In this document: piece by piece, positions 15,996 to 23,804 of the stretch
Numbering within the stretch: position 1 is the stretch's first letter
How the letters are laid out: the number at the start of each line of letters is the position of its first letter
Assembly (NCBI RefSeq): GCF_900110345.1
Contig: NZ_FODJ01000001.1
Span: 1-64,000, forward strand
Source: Amphibacillus marinus
GTDB taxonomy: Bacteria; Bacillota; Bacilli; Bacillales; Amphibacillaceae
Length of the DNA stretch: 64,000 bases
Direction: 5' to 3'
The notes under the pieces: model-generated
Told to the model about the DNA's origin: nothing
Database searches by the model: none
The model's input: the letters and a program-made list of their open reading frames with translations, nothing else
Made by a program: the position numbers and the translations under genes

Positions 15996-17294
15996 GTGAA
16001 GCAGCACGTAGAGATTAATGATCTTGATCACCTTACAATTGGTGGCATTGACGTGACCTACTTAGCAGAGAAATATGGTACACCGCTATTTGTTTATGAT
16101 GTAGAACAAATTAGAGCAAATGCTAAGGCTTTTGTCAATGGCTTTAAAGAATTAAATATACCAGCCCAGGTGGCTTATGCGAGTAAGGCTTTTTCTTCAA
16201 TTGCGATGCTTCAAGTTGCCAAACAGGAAGGCTTGAGTCTTGATGTTGTTTCACAAGGGGAACTGTATACAGCTATTCAGGCTGACTTTCCAATGGACAA
16301 GGTCCATATGCATGGTAATAACAAAAGTGTAGCTGAATTAGAAATGGCAATTGAGCATAATATTGGTTGTATTGTGATTGACAACTTCCATGAAATCCAA
16401 TTGCTTGAGGAGCTGTTACAAAAGCATGACAGGTCAATTCATGCGCTATTACGTGTTACACCTGGTATTGAGGCTCATACTCATGATTATATCCTTACTG
16501 GAAATGAAGATTCAAAGTTTGGCTTTGATCTAGCTAATGGTCAGGCGGAAGAAGCCTTTAAGCAAATTAAAAGAAATTCAAGAATTCAGCTTAAAGGCCT
16601 TCATTGTCACATTGGTTCACAAATTTTTGAAACAGATGGTTTTGTGATGGCGATCCGTCGGTTATTTGAAACGTTGGCCAACTGGCATGAGCGCTATGGC
16701 TACCAGGCTGACGTTCTGAATCTAGGTGGTGGTTTTGGGATAAGGTATACGAAGGAAGATGAGCCGTTAGCGCTTGAATCCTATGTTGAAGTGTTGGTTA
16801 AAGAAATTACAGAGCAAGCTCACTACTATAAGCTTAATTCCCCAGAGATTTGGATTGAGCCGGGTCGTGCAATTGTTGGTAATACAGCCATAACGTTATA
16901 TACCGTCGGTTCAAAAAAAGAAATCCCTAATGTGCGAAACTATATCGCAATAGATGGTGGGATGACAGATAATATTCGCCCAGCATTGTATCAAGCAAAG
17001 TATGATGCTATCTTAGCAAATAAAGCTGCTAGAGAAAAAACGTATCAGACAGCTGTTGCTGGTAAATGCTGTGAGTCAGGTGACATGTTGTTGTGGGATC
17101 TGTTATTGCCAGAAGTTGAGCCTGGTGATATACTAGCAGTGTTTAGTACGGGAGCTTATGGCTATTCAATGTCAAGTCATTACAATCGTTTCCCGAAAGC
17201 AGCGGTTGTTTTTGTAGAAAATGGTCACGATAAACTGGTCATGCGAAGAGAGTCCTACCAAGATCTCATTCGTAATGATTTATCTTATGAATAA
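15996..17294 (+). CDS. lysA: Diaminopimelate decarboxylase
   Basis: This 432-residue PLP-dependent enzyme of fold type III converts meso-diaminopimelate to L-lysine in the last step of the pathway. The PLP lysine is in VAYASKAF (K64); HIGSQIF, NLGGGFGIRY, EPGRAIVG and the active-site CCESGDM follow. The GTG at 15996 has AAAGGGGGAA upstream and yields the standard N-terminus; the longer frame back to 15909 would run through the leader hairpins. The gene is followed by ppiB after 15 bases. dapB lies about 43 kb further on. Confidence 0.95.
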   Translation: MKQHVEINDLDHLTIGGIDVTYLAEKYGTPLFVYDVEQIRANAKAFVNGFKELNIPAQVAYASKAFSSIAMLQVAKQEGLSLDVVSQGELYTAIQADFPMDKVHMHGNNKSVAELEMAIEHNIGCIVIDNFHEIQLLEELLQKHDRSIHALLRVTPGIEAHTHDYILTGNEDSKFGFDLANGQAEEAFKQIKRNSRIQLKGLHCHIGSQIFETDGFVMAIRRLFETLANWHERYGYQADVLNLGGGFGIRYTKEDEPLALESYVEVLVKEITEQAHYYKLNSPEIWIEPGRAIVGNTAITLYTVGSKKEIPNVRNYIAIDGGMTDNIRPALYQAKYDAILANKAAREKTYQTAVAGKCCESGDMLLWDLLLPEVEPGDILAVFSTGAYGYSMSSHYNRFPKAAVVFVENGHDKLVMRRESYQDLIRNDLSYE

Positions 17295-17309
17295 TGGAGG
17301 AATTTAAAA

Positions 17310-17744
17310 ATGACAAAAGAAGCAGTTATTACATTTGAAAATGGAGAAAGAATCACGATTGAATTATATGCAGATGCTGCACCAGGGACTGTGGCAAATT
17401 TTGAAAAACTAGCAAATGATGGTTTTTACAACGGTGTGAGCTTTCACCGCGTTATTCCGGGTTTTGTAGCTCAAGGTGGCGATCCAACGGGTACTGGTGC
17501 TGGTGGTCCTGGATATACGATTAAATGTGAGACTGAAGGTAATCCACACAAGCATGTAGCTGGAAGCTTGTCAATGGCTCATGCAGGAAAAGATACCGGT
17601 GGCAGCCAGTTCTTTATTGTTCACGAACCACAGCCCCACTTAGATGGTGTACATACTGTCTTTGGTCAAGTTACAGATGGAATGGATGTCGTCTTACGTA
17701 TTAAACAAGGTGATGTTATGGAAGAAGTTGTTATTAACAATTAA
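17310..17744 (+). CDS. ppiB: Peptidyl-prolyl cis-trans isomerase B (cyclophilin)
   Basis: This 144-residue cytoplasmic cyclophilin with no signal peptide has conserved active-site elements: [18 protein letters not shown], the [18 protein letters not shown] block and [14 protein letters not shown]. It speeds proline isomerisation during folding. It lies 15 bases behind lysA with a GGAGG site, as in B. subtilis. Confidence 0.95.
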   Translation: MTKEAVITFENGERITIELYADAAPGTVANFEKLANDGFYNGVSFHRVIPGFVAQGGDPTGTGAGGPGYTIKCETEGNPHKHVAGSLSMAHAGKDTGGSQFFIVHEPQPHLDGVHTVFGQVTDGMDVVLRIKQGDVMEEVVINN

Positions 17745-17886
17745 TCATTTGACTAGAACGATCAGTTTTTGACTATAATGAATCTTATCGAACTATAGGA
17801 TTGAAAGTATGAGATCATTCTCTATTACCAGATAGGTTAAGTAAAAACTTAAACGATCAGTTACATGATCTAGTAAGGGGTTATTC

Positions 17887-18237
17887 ATGTTAGTAAGGTT
17901 TAAGAAGTCGATGGAAAAGATTGCAATGGGCTTGTTGTCTTTTATGCCAAATGAAAAAGAAGTAAAAAAACTTCAGGCTACAATGAAGTTATATGAGGAA
18001 AATCCAAATTGGCAGCTCTACTTATGGAAGGAAGAGGAAGACGTTCTTGCTGCAATTGGTGTGGAAGTTGATGATGCTAGTCAGTCAGTTGTTATTCAGC
18101 ATATCACTGTTAATCCATCACATCGAGATATGGGGATTGGTCATAAAATGATTAGTCAACTACGTTCAATTTACCAAGACAACTATAGCATCATGGCAAA
18201 TCATATAACTGAACCATTTCTCAAAAAATGCCAGTAA
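17887..18237 (+). CDS. ribT: RibT-like GNAT-family acetyltransferase
   Basis: This 116-residue protein closely resembles B. subtilis RibT (124 aa): the N-terminus MLVRFKKSMEKIAMGLLSFMPNEKE and HITVNPSHRDMGIGHKM, the acetyl-CoA binding region with an RDMGIG version of the R/QxxGxG/A loop. RibT is the last gene of the B. subtilis riboflavin operon and its substrate is unknown. Here it stands without ribD, ribE, ribBA or ribH nearby, between ppiB and scpA. A possible promoter with a 19-base spacer (TTGACT at 17749, TATAAT at 17774) lies upstream. Confidence 0.82.
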   Translation: MLVRFKKSMEKIAMGLLSFMPNEKEVKKLQATMKLYEENPNWQLYLWKEEEDVLAAIGVEVDDASQSVVIQHITVNPSHRDMGIGHKMISQLRSIYQDNYSIMANHITEPFLKKCQ

Positions 18238-18300
18238 ATCCTAATGATATAAGCTTTAAATAAGTGATTGTTAAGCTTTTCATATCTGTAATTATTAAAC

Positions 18301-18378
18301 GAGCATCTGAAAACGCGAGATACTATGTGCCAAACCTATTAAGGTGGTAGCAATAGTATTACGTGTAGTCAGGTGCTC
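18301..18378 (+). ncRNA. 78-nt extended imperfect hairpin between ribT and scpA
   Basis: A single long hairpin stacks four helices: GAGCATCTGA/TCAGGTGCTC (10 pairs, one G-U), ACGCG/CGTGT (5, one G-U), ATACTAT/ATAGTAT (7), and a terminal helix CC..ACCT/AGGTGG with ATTA loop, separated by small internal loops. No poly-T follows on either strand, so it is not a plain terminator. It could be a stable small RNA, a processing site or a structured 5' or 3' region; this is inferred from pairing alone. Confidence 0.45.
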
Positions 18379-18477
18379 TTGTTTGCTCAATTGACTTATT
18401 GTTATACGGAAAGACTGCCTACTATCTTGCTAATGTAAGCTGGAATTATTGCTAACGATGTGGTTGGAAAATTTATG

Positions 18478-18486
18478 TGATATAAT
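18478..18486 (+). promoter_or_regulatory. Extended -10 promoter of scpAB
   Basis: TGA TATAAT at 18478-18486 is a perfect extended -10; no good -35 is seen. The scpA start codon is 40 bases downstream. Confidence 0.6.
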
Positions 18487-18526
18487 GAGAAGAGTAATTT
18501 GAACTGAATGGTAGGGAGAAGATATT

Positions 18527-19264
18527 ATGATAGAGTCTTATAATGTGCGTGTTGATGGCTTTGAAGGGCCACTTGATTTATTGTTGCATTTAGTTAATCG
18601 TTATGAAATTGATATTTATAACATTCCTGTTTCAACGATAACGGCGCAATACTTACAATATATCCATACCATGCAGCAGTTGGAGCTTAATATGGCAAGT
18701 GAGTATTTAGTCATGGCAGCGACACTACTTGCCATCAAGAGTGCAATGCTTCTACCTAACCAAGAACTTGATGAGGATACAGATTATGACGAAAATGATC
18801 CTCGAGATGAATTAATTGCAAGGTTGATTGAATATCGGAAATATAAAGAGGCAGCGACAGAGCTGAAGGATCGTGAAGGTGAGGAGAAAAATAGCTATAC
18901 AAGAGCACCAGAGAAAATCGCCGCTGAGCAAAAAGATTCTATTCAACCTATTGCTGGCAGTGGCTCAATATACGATATGTTAGCAGCCATGCAAAATGTG
19001 TTTAATCGAAAAAAATGGAACCGTCCAATGGAAACAACAATTGAAAGGGTTGAAATACCGATCAAACAACGGATGGAGCAGGTCCTATTAATTGTTGAGC
19101 AAAGTGATAAAGGTGTCGCGTTTGATGATTTGTTTCCCTATCCATCGAAAACGCATATTGTGGTAACTTTTATGGCCATGCTAGAACTTATGAAGGAACG
19201 CTTAGTATACTGTCAACAAGATCGAACATTCGATCGGTTAGTTTTACATAGATGGGAGTCGTAG
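18527..19264 (+). CDS. scpA: Segregation and condensation protein A (kleisin)
   Basis: This 245-residue kleisin links the two SMC heads and binds ScpB in the chromosome-organising condensin complex. The N-terminal SMC-neck binding block (YNVRVDGFEGPLDLLLHLV), the EYLVMAATLLAIKS motif and the C-terminal winged helix (VVTFMAMLELMKERLV) are clear. It is separated from scpB by six bases. Confidence 0.95.
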   Translation: MIESYNVRVDGFEGPLDLLLHLVNRYEIDIYNIPVSTITAQYLQYIHTMQQLELNMASEYLVMAATLLAIKSAMLLPNQELDEDTDYDENDPRDELIARLIEYRKYKEAATELKDREGEEKNSYTRAPEKIAAEQKDSIQPIAGSGSIYDMLAAMQNVFNRKKWNRPMETTIERVEIPIKQRMEQVLLIVEQSDKGVAFDDLFPYPSKTHIVVTFMAMLELMKERLVYCQQDRTFDRLVLHRWES

Positions 19265-19270
19265 CTAAAA

Positions 19271-19852
19271 ATGGATTTAAAGCATTATAAAGCAATTGTG
19301 GAGGGATTGTTATTTGTATCAGGGTCAGATGGCTTAACAATTAAGCAAATGGCTACCATTATTGAGATTGATCAGGATACAGTTCGTCATATCTTAGAAG
19401 AATTAACCTATGATTATGAGCGGACTGATCGAGGCTTTCAATTACTAGAGTCAGAAAAGCACTTTTTCTTAACTTCAAAGTCAGAGCATGCTGAATATTT
19501 TAAAAAGCTGATGACGAGTGCCCATACTTCTAAATTATCACAGGCAGGATTAGAAACGCTAGCGATTGTAGCTTATAATCAACCGGTTACTCGAGCAGAA
19601 GTAGAGGATATTCGTGGTGTAAAAAGTGATCGCCCGATTCAGACGTTATTATCAAGAGGTTTAATTGAGGAGGCAGGTCGCAAAGATACGATTGGTCGCC
19701 CAATGATGTTTAAAACAAGCCTTGATTTTTTAACCTATTTTGGCTTGCGGTCCATAGAAGAACTTCCACCGCTTACAGAGCAACTGATTGATGACCAAAT
19801 TACTGAGGAAGCAGATTTGTTTTTTAACCAATTAACCAAAGAAGAGCATTAA
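19271..19852 (+). CDS. scpB: Segregation and condensation protein B
   Basis: This 193-residue protein with tandem winged helices dimerises and clamps the centre of ScpA. Typical blocks are IVEGLLFVSG, LSQAGLETLAIVAYNQPVTR and DIRGVKSDRPIQTLLSRGLI. It is cotranscribed with scpA and closed by the terminator at 19901. Confidence 0.95.
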   Translation: MDLKHYKAIVEGLLFVSGSDGLTIKQMATIIEIDQDTVRHILEELTYDYERTDRGFQLLESEKHFFLTSKSEHAEYFKKLMTSAHTSKLSQAGLETLAIVAYNQPVTRAEVEDIRGVKSDRPIQTLLSRGLIEEAGRKDTIGRPMMFKTSLDFLTYFGLRSIEELPPLTEQLIDDQITEEADLFFNQLTKEEH

Positions 19853-19900
19853 ACGTTAGCACGTCGTGAATTTTTTTAAAGTGTTTCATCTAAAGAAATC

Positions 19901-19950
19901 ACATAAAAAATCGGTTCCTAAAAGTTGCAAAGGAATCGATTTTTTTATGT
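19901..19950. terminator. Terminator after scpB
   Basis: ACATAAAAAATCGGTTCCT pairs with AGGAATCGA and the T-rich ATGT tail, a long stem flanked by A- and T-runs so that it could work on both strands. Confidence 0.8.
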
Positions 19951-20022
19951 GTTGTAATTTGCATAACATTGTTTTCTTGACACACCCTTAAGCGAGATCA
20001 ATAAATAGTTAGGTGTGGCTGC

Positions 20023-20051
20023 TCATAACTTCGAAAGCTTGGACATAAAGT
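20023..20051 (+). promoter_or_regulatory. Sigma-E promoter candidate for dacB-spmAB
   Basis: TCATAAC (20023-20029), 14 bases, then CATAAAGT (20044-20051) partly fits sigma-E KMATATT-N14/15-CATACAHT. The B. subtilis dacB operon is sigma-E dependent. Confidence 0.4.
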
Positions 20052-20096
20052 AATGAAAGATCAAAAAAATAATAAGTGATATAAAGAGGGTGCTTT

Positions 20097-20996
20097 ATGA
20101 TCATGTTAAACAAAATTTTTCGCCTCTGCTTAGTCATCATTTTTTGCTTTTACTTTCAGCCTATTCTAACCGTTCAAGCTAATCCCAGTGTCTCAGCGGA
20201 CCAAGCTATTTTAATTAATCAAGAGACAGGGGAAATTCTTTTTGAAAAAAATGCGAACCAACAACAATTAATAGCGAGTATTACCAAAATTATGACCGCT
20301 ATTATTGCAATTGAGTCGACATCATTAAGTGAAATGGTCAAAGTACCACAGCAAGCTACTCTAACAGAAGGCTCATCCATATATTTAGAGGCTGGAGAAC
20401 AAATTCCGTTAGAGGATTTAATTTATGGATTAATGCTCCGTTCTGGAAATGATGCTGCGATGTCAATTGCAGAGCACGTTGGGGAGAGTGTGGAGGGCTT
20501 TGTCTTTTTAATGAATGAGAAGGCTAAATGGCTGGGGATGGATAATACCCACTTTGATAATCCTCATGGGCTTGATTCAGAAACGCATTACTCTTCTGCT
20601 AAAGATATGGCTAATCTTATGCGTTATGCTATGCTCGATAAGCAATTCCGCAAAATAACTGGAGCCAAGTCCTATCGTTCTAGCACACGAACTTACGATT
20701 GGGTGAACAAGAATAAATTACTTACTTCATATTATGAGGATGCAATTGGTGGGAAAACAGGTTACACAAGAGCAGCCGGAAGGACGTTTGTTTCTGTAGC
20801 CGAGCGTGATGGCATCCAACTTATTGCTGTTACCATTAATGATCCTAATGATTGGCAGGATCATATGAGTTTATACAATTGGGGTTTTGACAAGCTTAAT
20901 CAACAGGAGACACTTAGCCCATTAATTGACAACAGTGAAGGTGATTATTTTAATCAAGTACTAGACATTTTAACAAGTCTGGTTGGGTTATCATAA
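20097..20996 (+). CDS. dacB: Mother-cell D,D-carboxypeptidase DacB (PBP5*), short form
   Basis: This penicillin-binding carboxypeptidase controls cortex crosslinking. It has a signal peptide of about 28 residues (ending VQA), the SxxK motif in ASITKIMTA, SxN in RSGNDAAM and KTG in GGKTGYTRAAG. At 299 residues it is much shorter than B. subtilis DacB (382) and ends soon after the transpeptidase-like domain, so the C-terminal PBP5 beta domain is missing. Position before spmA-spmB identifies it as DacB. The stop overlaps the spmA start by one base (TAATG). Confidence 0.88.
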   Translation: MIMLNKIFRLCLVIIFCFYFQPILTVQANPSVSADQAILINQETGEILFEKNANQQQLIASITKIMTAIIAIESTSLSEMVKVPQQATLTEGSSIYLEAGEQIPLEDLIYGLMLRSGNDAAMSIAEHVGESVEGFVFLMNEKAKWLGMDNTHFDNPHGLDSETHYSSAKDMANLMRYAMLDKQFRKITGAKSYRSSTRTYDWVNKNKLLTSYYEDAIGGKTGYTRAAGRTFVSVAERDGIQLIAVTINDPNDWQDHMSLYNWGFDKLNQQETLSPLIDNSEGDYFNQVLDILTSLVGLS

Positions 20997-21583
20997 TGGT
21001 CCATTTAATCTGGGCAAGTCTGGCATGTATTGGCATTATTTATGCGCTTTTTAATGGGACGATAACAGATGTGAATGAAGCCATTTTTACAAGTGGCAAT
21101 GAAGCGGTGCAAATTGTTATTGGTTTAACTAGTATCTTAATCTTTTGGTTAGGCCTAATGCGCGTTGCAGAGGAGGCTAAAGTTCTAAAAGCACTAAATA
21201 AGTTGTTTCGCCCACTTTTTACACGACTATTTCCTGAATTACCAAGTGAGCATAGAGCAATAGGTTATATTACCTCCAATTTTATTGCTAACTTATTTGG
21301 GCTAGGCAATGCAGCGACACCATTGGGAATAAAAGCCATGAAGGAAATGCAAAGACTATCGGACGGAAACCAAGCGACTCGGTCAATGGTTACCTTTCTC
21401 GTTATTAACACGACAAGTTTAACGTTTATTCCAACAACAGTTATTGCGCTAAGAATTCAATATGGTTCAGCCGCGCCAACAGAAATTGTTTTTCCGACCT
21501 TTATTGCAAGCTGTATTTCTATCATTTCTGCATTAATAATTGATCGACTATACTATTTCAAAAGGGAGAAAAGAAAAAAATGA
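20996..21583 (+). CDS. spmA: Spore maturation protein A
   Basis: This 195-residue polytopic membrane protein of the nucleoside-recognition/gate family contains FLVINTTSLTFIPTTVIALR and NFIANLFGLGNAATPLGIKA. SpmA and SpmB are needed for full spore core dehydration in B. subtilis. It overlaps both dacB (1 base) and spmB (4 bases). Confidence 0.92.
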   Translation: MVHLIWASLACIGIIYALFNGTITDVNEAIFTSGNEAVQIVIGLTSILIFWLGLMRVAEEAKVLKALNKLFRPLFTRLFPELPSEHRAIGYITSNFIANLFGLGNAATPLGIKAMKEMQRLSDGNQATRSMVTFLVINTTSLTFIPTTVIALRIQYGSAAPTEIVFPTFIASCISIISALIIDRLYYFKREKRKK

Positions 21584-22113
21584 TGGCTTGGATTAATGTC
21601 GTAAGTTTAATTTGTATTCCCTTATTTGTCTTAGTTGTCTTACTAATCGGAACTTATAAAAAACTACCTACTTTTGATTTATTCGTCGAAGGAGGTAAGG
21701 AAGGGCTTAGTATGGCCGCCTCCTTACTTCCTTATTTATTAGGTATGTTTGTTGCTATTTCAATTTTCAGAAGTTCAGGTGCACTAGACGCGACCATTAG
21801 TCTTTTTCATCCGCTATTAGCCTTTCTGCGAATTCCCAGTGAGATTATCCCATTGGCGTTTGCCCGACCGATATCGGGTACGGCAGCATTGGCGGTCACA
21901 TCGGATCTGCTAAAAACATTTGGGCCCGACTCCTTTATTGGTAGACTTGCTTCTACTATGCAAGGTAGCACAGATACAACCTTTTACATTATAACAATCT
22001 ACTTTGGCGCTGTAGGAATAAAGCAGATGGGCGACGCATTAAAGGTTGGACTACTAGCTGATCTTATTGGTATAATAACAGCAATTATTGTTGTTTCGTT
22101 CTTTTTTGGTTAA
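21580..22113 (+). CDS. spmB: Spore maturation protein B
   Basis: This 177-residue membrane protein is homologous to SpmA's gate domain, with five or so hydrophobic segments. Motifs GMFVAISIFRSSGALD, ARPISGTAALAVTSD and STMQGSTDTTFYIITIYFG are typical of SpmB. It is the last gene of the dacB-spmA-spmB operon. Confidence 0.92.
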   Translation: MMAWINVVSLICIPLFVLVVLLIGTYKKLPTFDLFVEGGKEGLSMAASLLPYLLGMFVAISIFRSSGALDATISLFHPLLAFLRIPSEIIPLAFARPISGTAALAVTSDLLKTFGPDSFIGRLASTMQGSTDTTFYIITIYFGAVGIKQMGDALKVGLLADLIGIITAIIVVSFFFG

Positions 22114-22299
22114 AAGATATACAAATGAAGTTGTTTTACATGAATATTTCTGGCAAAATGAAGAAGGAGTTATTTTTTACATTCATGTTACAAATTAAAT
22201 CTGAGTATGTTTTAAGTGTATTAATGTAATAACTAAACACGACACTGTAACATGAATTCGTGATTGAGAACTTATAATCTTAAAGAAATTGGTGATAGT

Positions 22300-23037
22300 A
22301 TGTCTTTTAAGGAAGAAAGGCTTCAGAAAGTAATTGCTCAAAGTGGAGTAACCTCGAGAAGGAAGGCTGAGCAATTAATTGAAGCTGGCCGAGTGAAAGT
22401 AAATGGAGAAGTTAGGAATGAGCTTGGCACAAAGGTGACCGAGAAAGATGCAATTGAGGTTGATGGTGTTCCAATTAAGAAGGAGAAAAAAGTTTACTAT
22501 CTTGTTTATAAACCAAGAGGCGTTATTTCTAGCGTCAAGGATGATAAAAATAGACGTGTAGTAACAGAGATTATTCCAGATCGAGATCAGCGGATTTATC
22601 CAGTCGGTCGCTTAGATTATGATACGTCTGGTCTTATGCTCTTAACAAATGATGGCGAGTTAGCGCAGCTATTAATGCACCCAAGTCATCAGATTGATAA
22701 AGTATATGTGGCAAAGGTTGAGGGTATGCCCACTAAAGAAATAGTAAAGAAGCTAAAAAAAGGTATTCAGTCTGAAGGTGAGTTGCTTAAAGCGCTGAAG
22801 GTGAGAGTGCTGTCAAGTGATCGAGATAAAAATACCGCGGTGATTGAGTTAACTTTACATGAAGGAAAAAATAGACAAGTAAGACGAATGCTTGAGGGAG
22901 TGAAGCTACCAGTTGCTAAACTTAAGCGTGAGCGTTATGGTTTCCTTGATTTAAAAGGGTTAAGCTCTGGCGATTATAGAAAGCTTACGCCCCAAGAGGT
23001 TCACCTGTTAAAGGAAGAAGCCCTCAAAGATAAATAA
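22300..23037 (+). CDS. rluB: Pseudouridine synthase RluB
   Basis: This 245-residue RsuA/RluB-family enzyme modifies a uridine in 23S rRNA. It has an N-terminal S4 RNA-binding domain (ERLQKVIAQSGVTSRRKAEQ), then the catalytic aspartate in GRLDYDTSGLMLLTNDGE and the NRQVRRML motif. The frame is open back to a TTG at 22264, but a TATAAT at 22273-22278 suggests transcription begins after that, so the ATG at 22300 is used. The gene lies between spmB and resD; the resABC genes found here in B. subtilis are absent. Confidence 0.92.
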   Translation: MSFKEERLQKVIAQSGVTSRRKAEQLIEAGRVKVNGEVRNELGTKVTEKDAIEVDGVPIKKEKKVYYLVYKPRGVISSVKDDKNRRVVTEIIPDRDQRIYPVGRLDYDTSGLMLLTNDGELAQLLMHPSHQIDKVYVAKVEGMPTKEIVKKLKKGIQSEGELLKALKVRVLSSDRDKNTAVIELTLHEGKNRQVRRMLEGVKLPVAKLKRERYGFLDLKGLSSGDYRKLTPQEVHLLKEEALKDK

Positions 23038-23047
23038 TTGTGCGGTT

Positions 23048-23065
23048 TGAACATGGACATGTTCA
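23048..23065. promoter_or_regulatory. 18-bp palindrome before resD
   Basis: TGAACATG-GA-CATGTTCA is an 8-base perfect inverted repeat with a two-base centre, ending about ten bases before the resD ribosome binding site. It could be an operator or a small hairpin. The spacing of GAAC and GTTC (eight bases) does not fit LexA. Confidence 0.4.
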
Positions 23066-23087
23066 TTGAAAGAAAGGGGTATCGGGG

Positions 23088-23804
23088 ATGGAGGATAAAC
23101 AGTCGATCTTGATTATTGAGGATGAAGATCGTATTCGACGTTTATTAACGATGTATTTAGAAAGAGATGGCTTTAAAATTGATGAGGCAAACAATGGTTT
23201 TGATGGCTTAGAGCTTGCCAAAGAACATGATTATCAGCTGATCATCTTGGATCTAATGTTGCCTGGTATAGATGGAATAGAAGTGTGTAAAGGAATTCGA
23301 GAAGTTAAAGCTACTCCTATTATTATGCTTACTGCTAAAGGTGAAGAAGCAAATCGAATAGAAGGTTTTGAAGCTGGTGCCGACGATTATGTTGTTAAAC
23401 CATTTAGTCCTAGAGAAGTTGTTCTAAGAGTCAAGGCGTTATTACGTAGAGTAGTTTCGGATGCACCAATTGCTCAAGACAATAAAACAAAGAATATTCT
23501 TGAATTTGAACATCTTATCATTGATAATGATGCACATCGTGTTTCATCAAATAGTGTCGATATTACACTCACGCCGAAGGAATATGAGTTGTTGTTCTTT
23601 CTAGCTAGCAATCAAGATAAAGTATTTGACCGTGAGCAGTTATTAAAAGAAGTTTGGAAATATGAATTCTTTGGTGACTTAAGAACAGTAGATACACATA
23701 TTAAACGTCTAAGAGAAAAGCTAAGCAAGGTTTCTCAGGAAGCAGCTCAAATGATTGTAACTGTATGGGGTGTTGGGTATAAATTTGAAGTGGAAGATTT
23801 ATAA
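23088..23804 (+). CDS. resD: Response regulator ResD (OmpR family)
   Basis: This 238-residue regulator has a receiver domain with acidic pocket EDED, phospho-acceptor D55 (LDLMLPG), TAKG lysine and a C-terminal winged helix ending TVWGVGYKFE. ResDE in B. subtilis activates anaerobic and cytochrome genes when oxygen is low or nitric oxide is present. The stop overlaps the resE start (TAATG). Several usual respiratory targets are missing from this window, so its regulon here is an open question. Confidence 0.92.
   Translation: MEDKQSILIIEDEDRIRRLLTMYLERDGFKIDEANNGFDGLELAKEHDYQLIILDLMLPGIDGIEVCKGIREVKATPIIMLTAKGEEANRIEGFEAGADDYVVKPFSPREVVLRVKALLRRVVSDAPIAQDNKTKNILEFEHLIIDNDAHRVSSNSVDITLTPKEYELLFFLASNQDKVFDREQLLKEVWKYEFFGDLRTVDTHIKRLREKLSKVSQEAAQMIVTVWGVGYKFEVEDL

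Noticed and set aside
18341-18354. T-box-like AAGGTGGTAGCAAT between ribT and scpA
   Set aside because: Only loosely like AGGGTGGNACCGCG; no stem I specifier loop, no terminator, and the downstream gene is scpA.
22172-22226. 14-codon ORF in the spmB-rluB gap (ATG near 22184)
   Set aside because: A GAAGGAG lies upstream but the spacing is too long and the peptide is short with no recognisable feature.
23048-23065. LexA box before resD
   Set aside because: GAAC and GTTC are eight bases apart, not four; better described as a plain palindrome.
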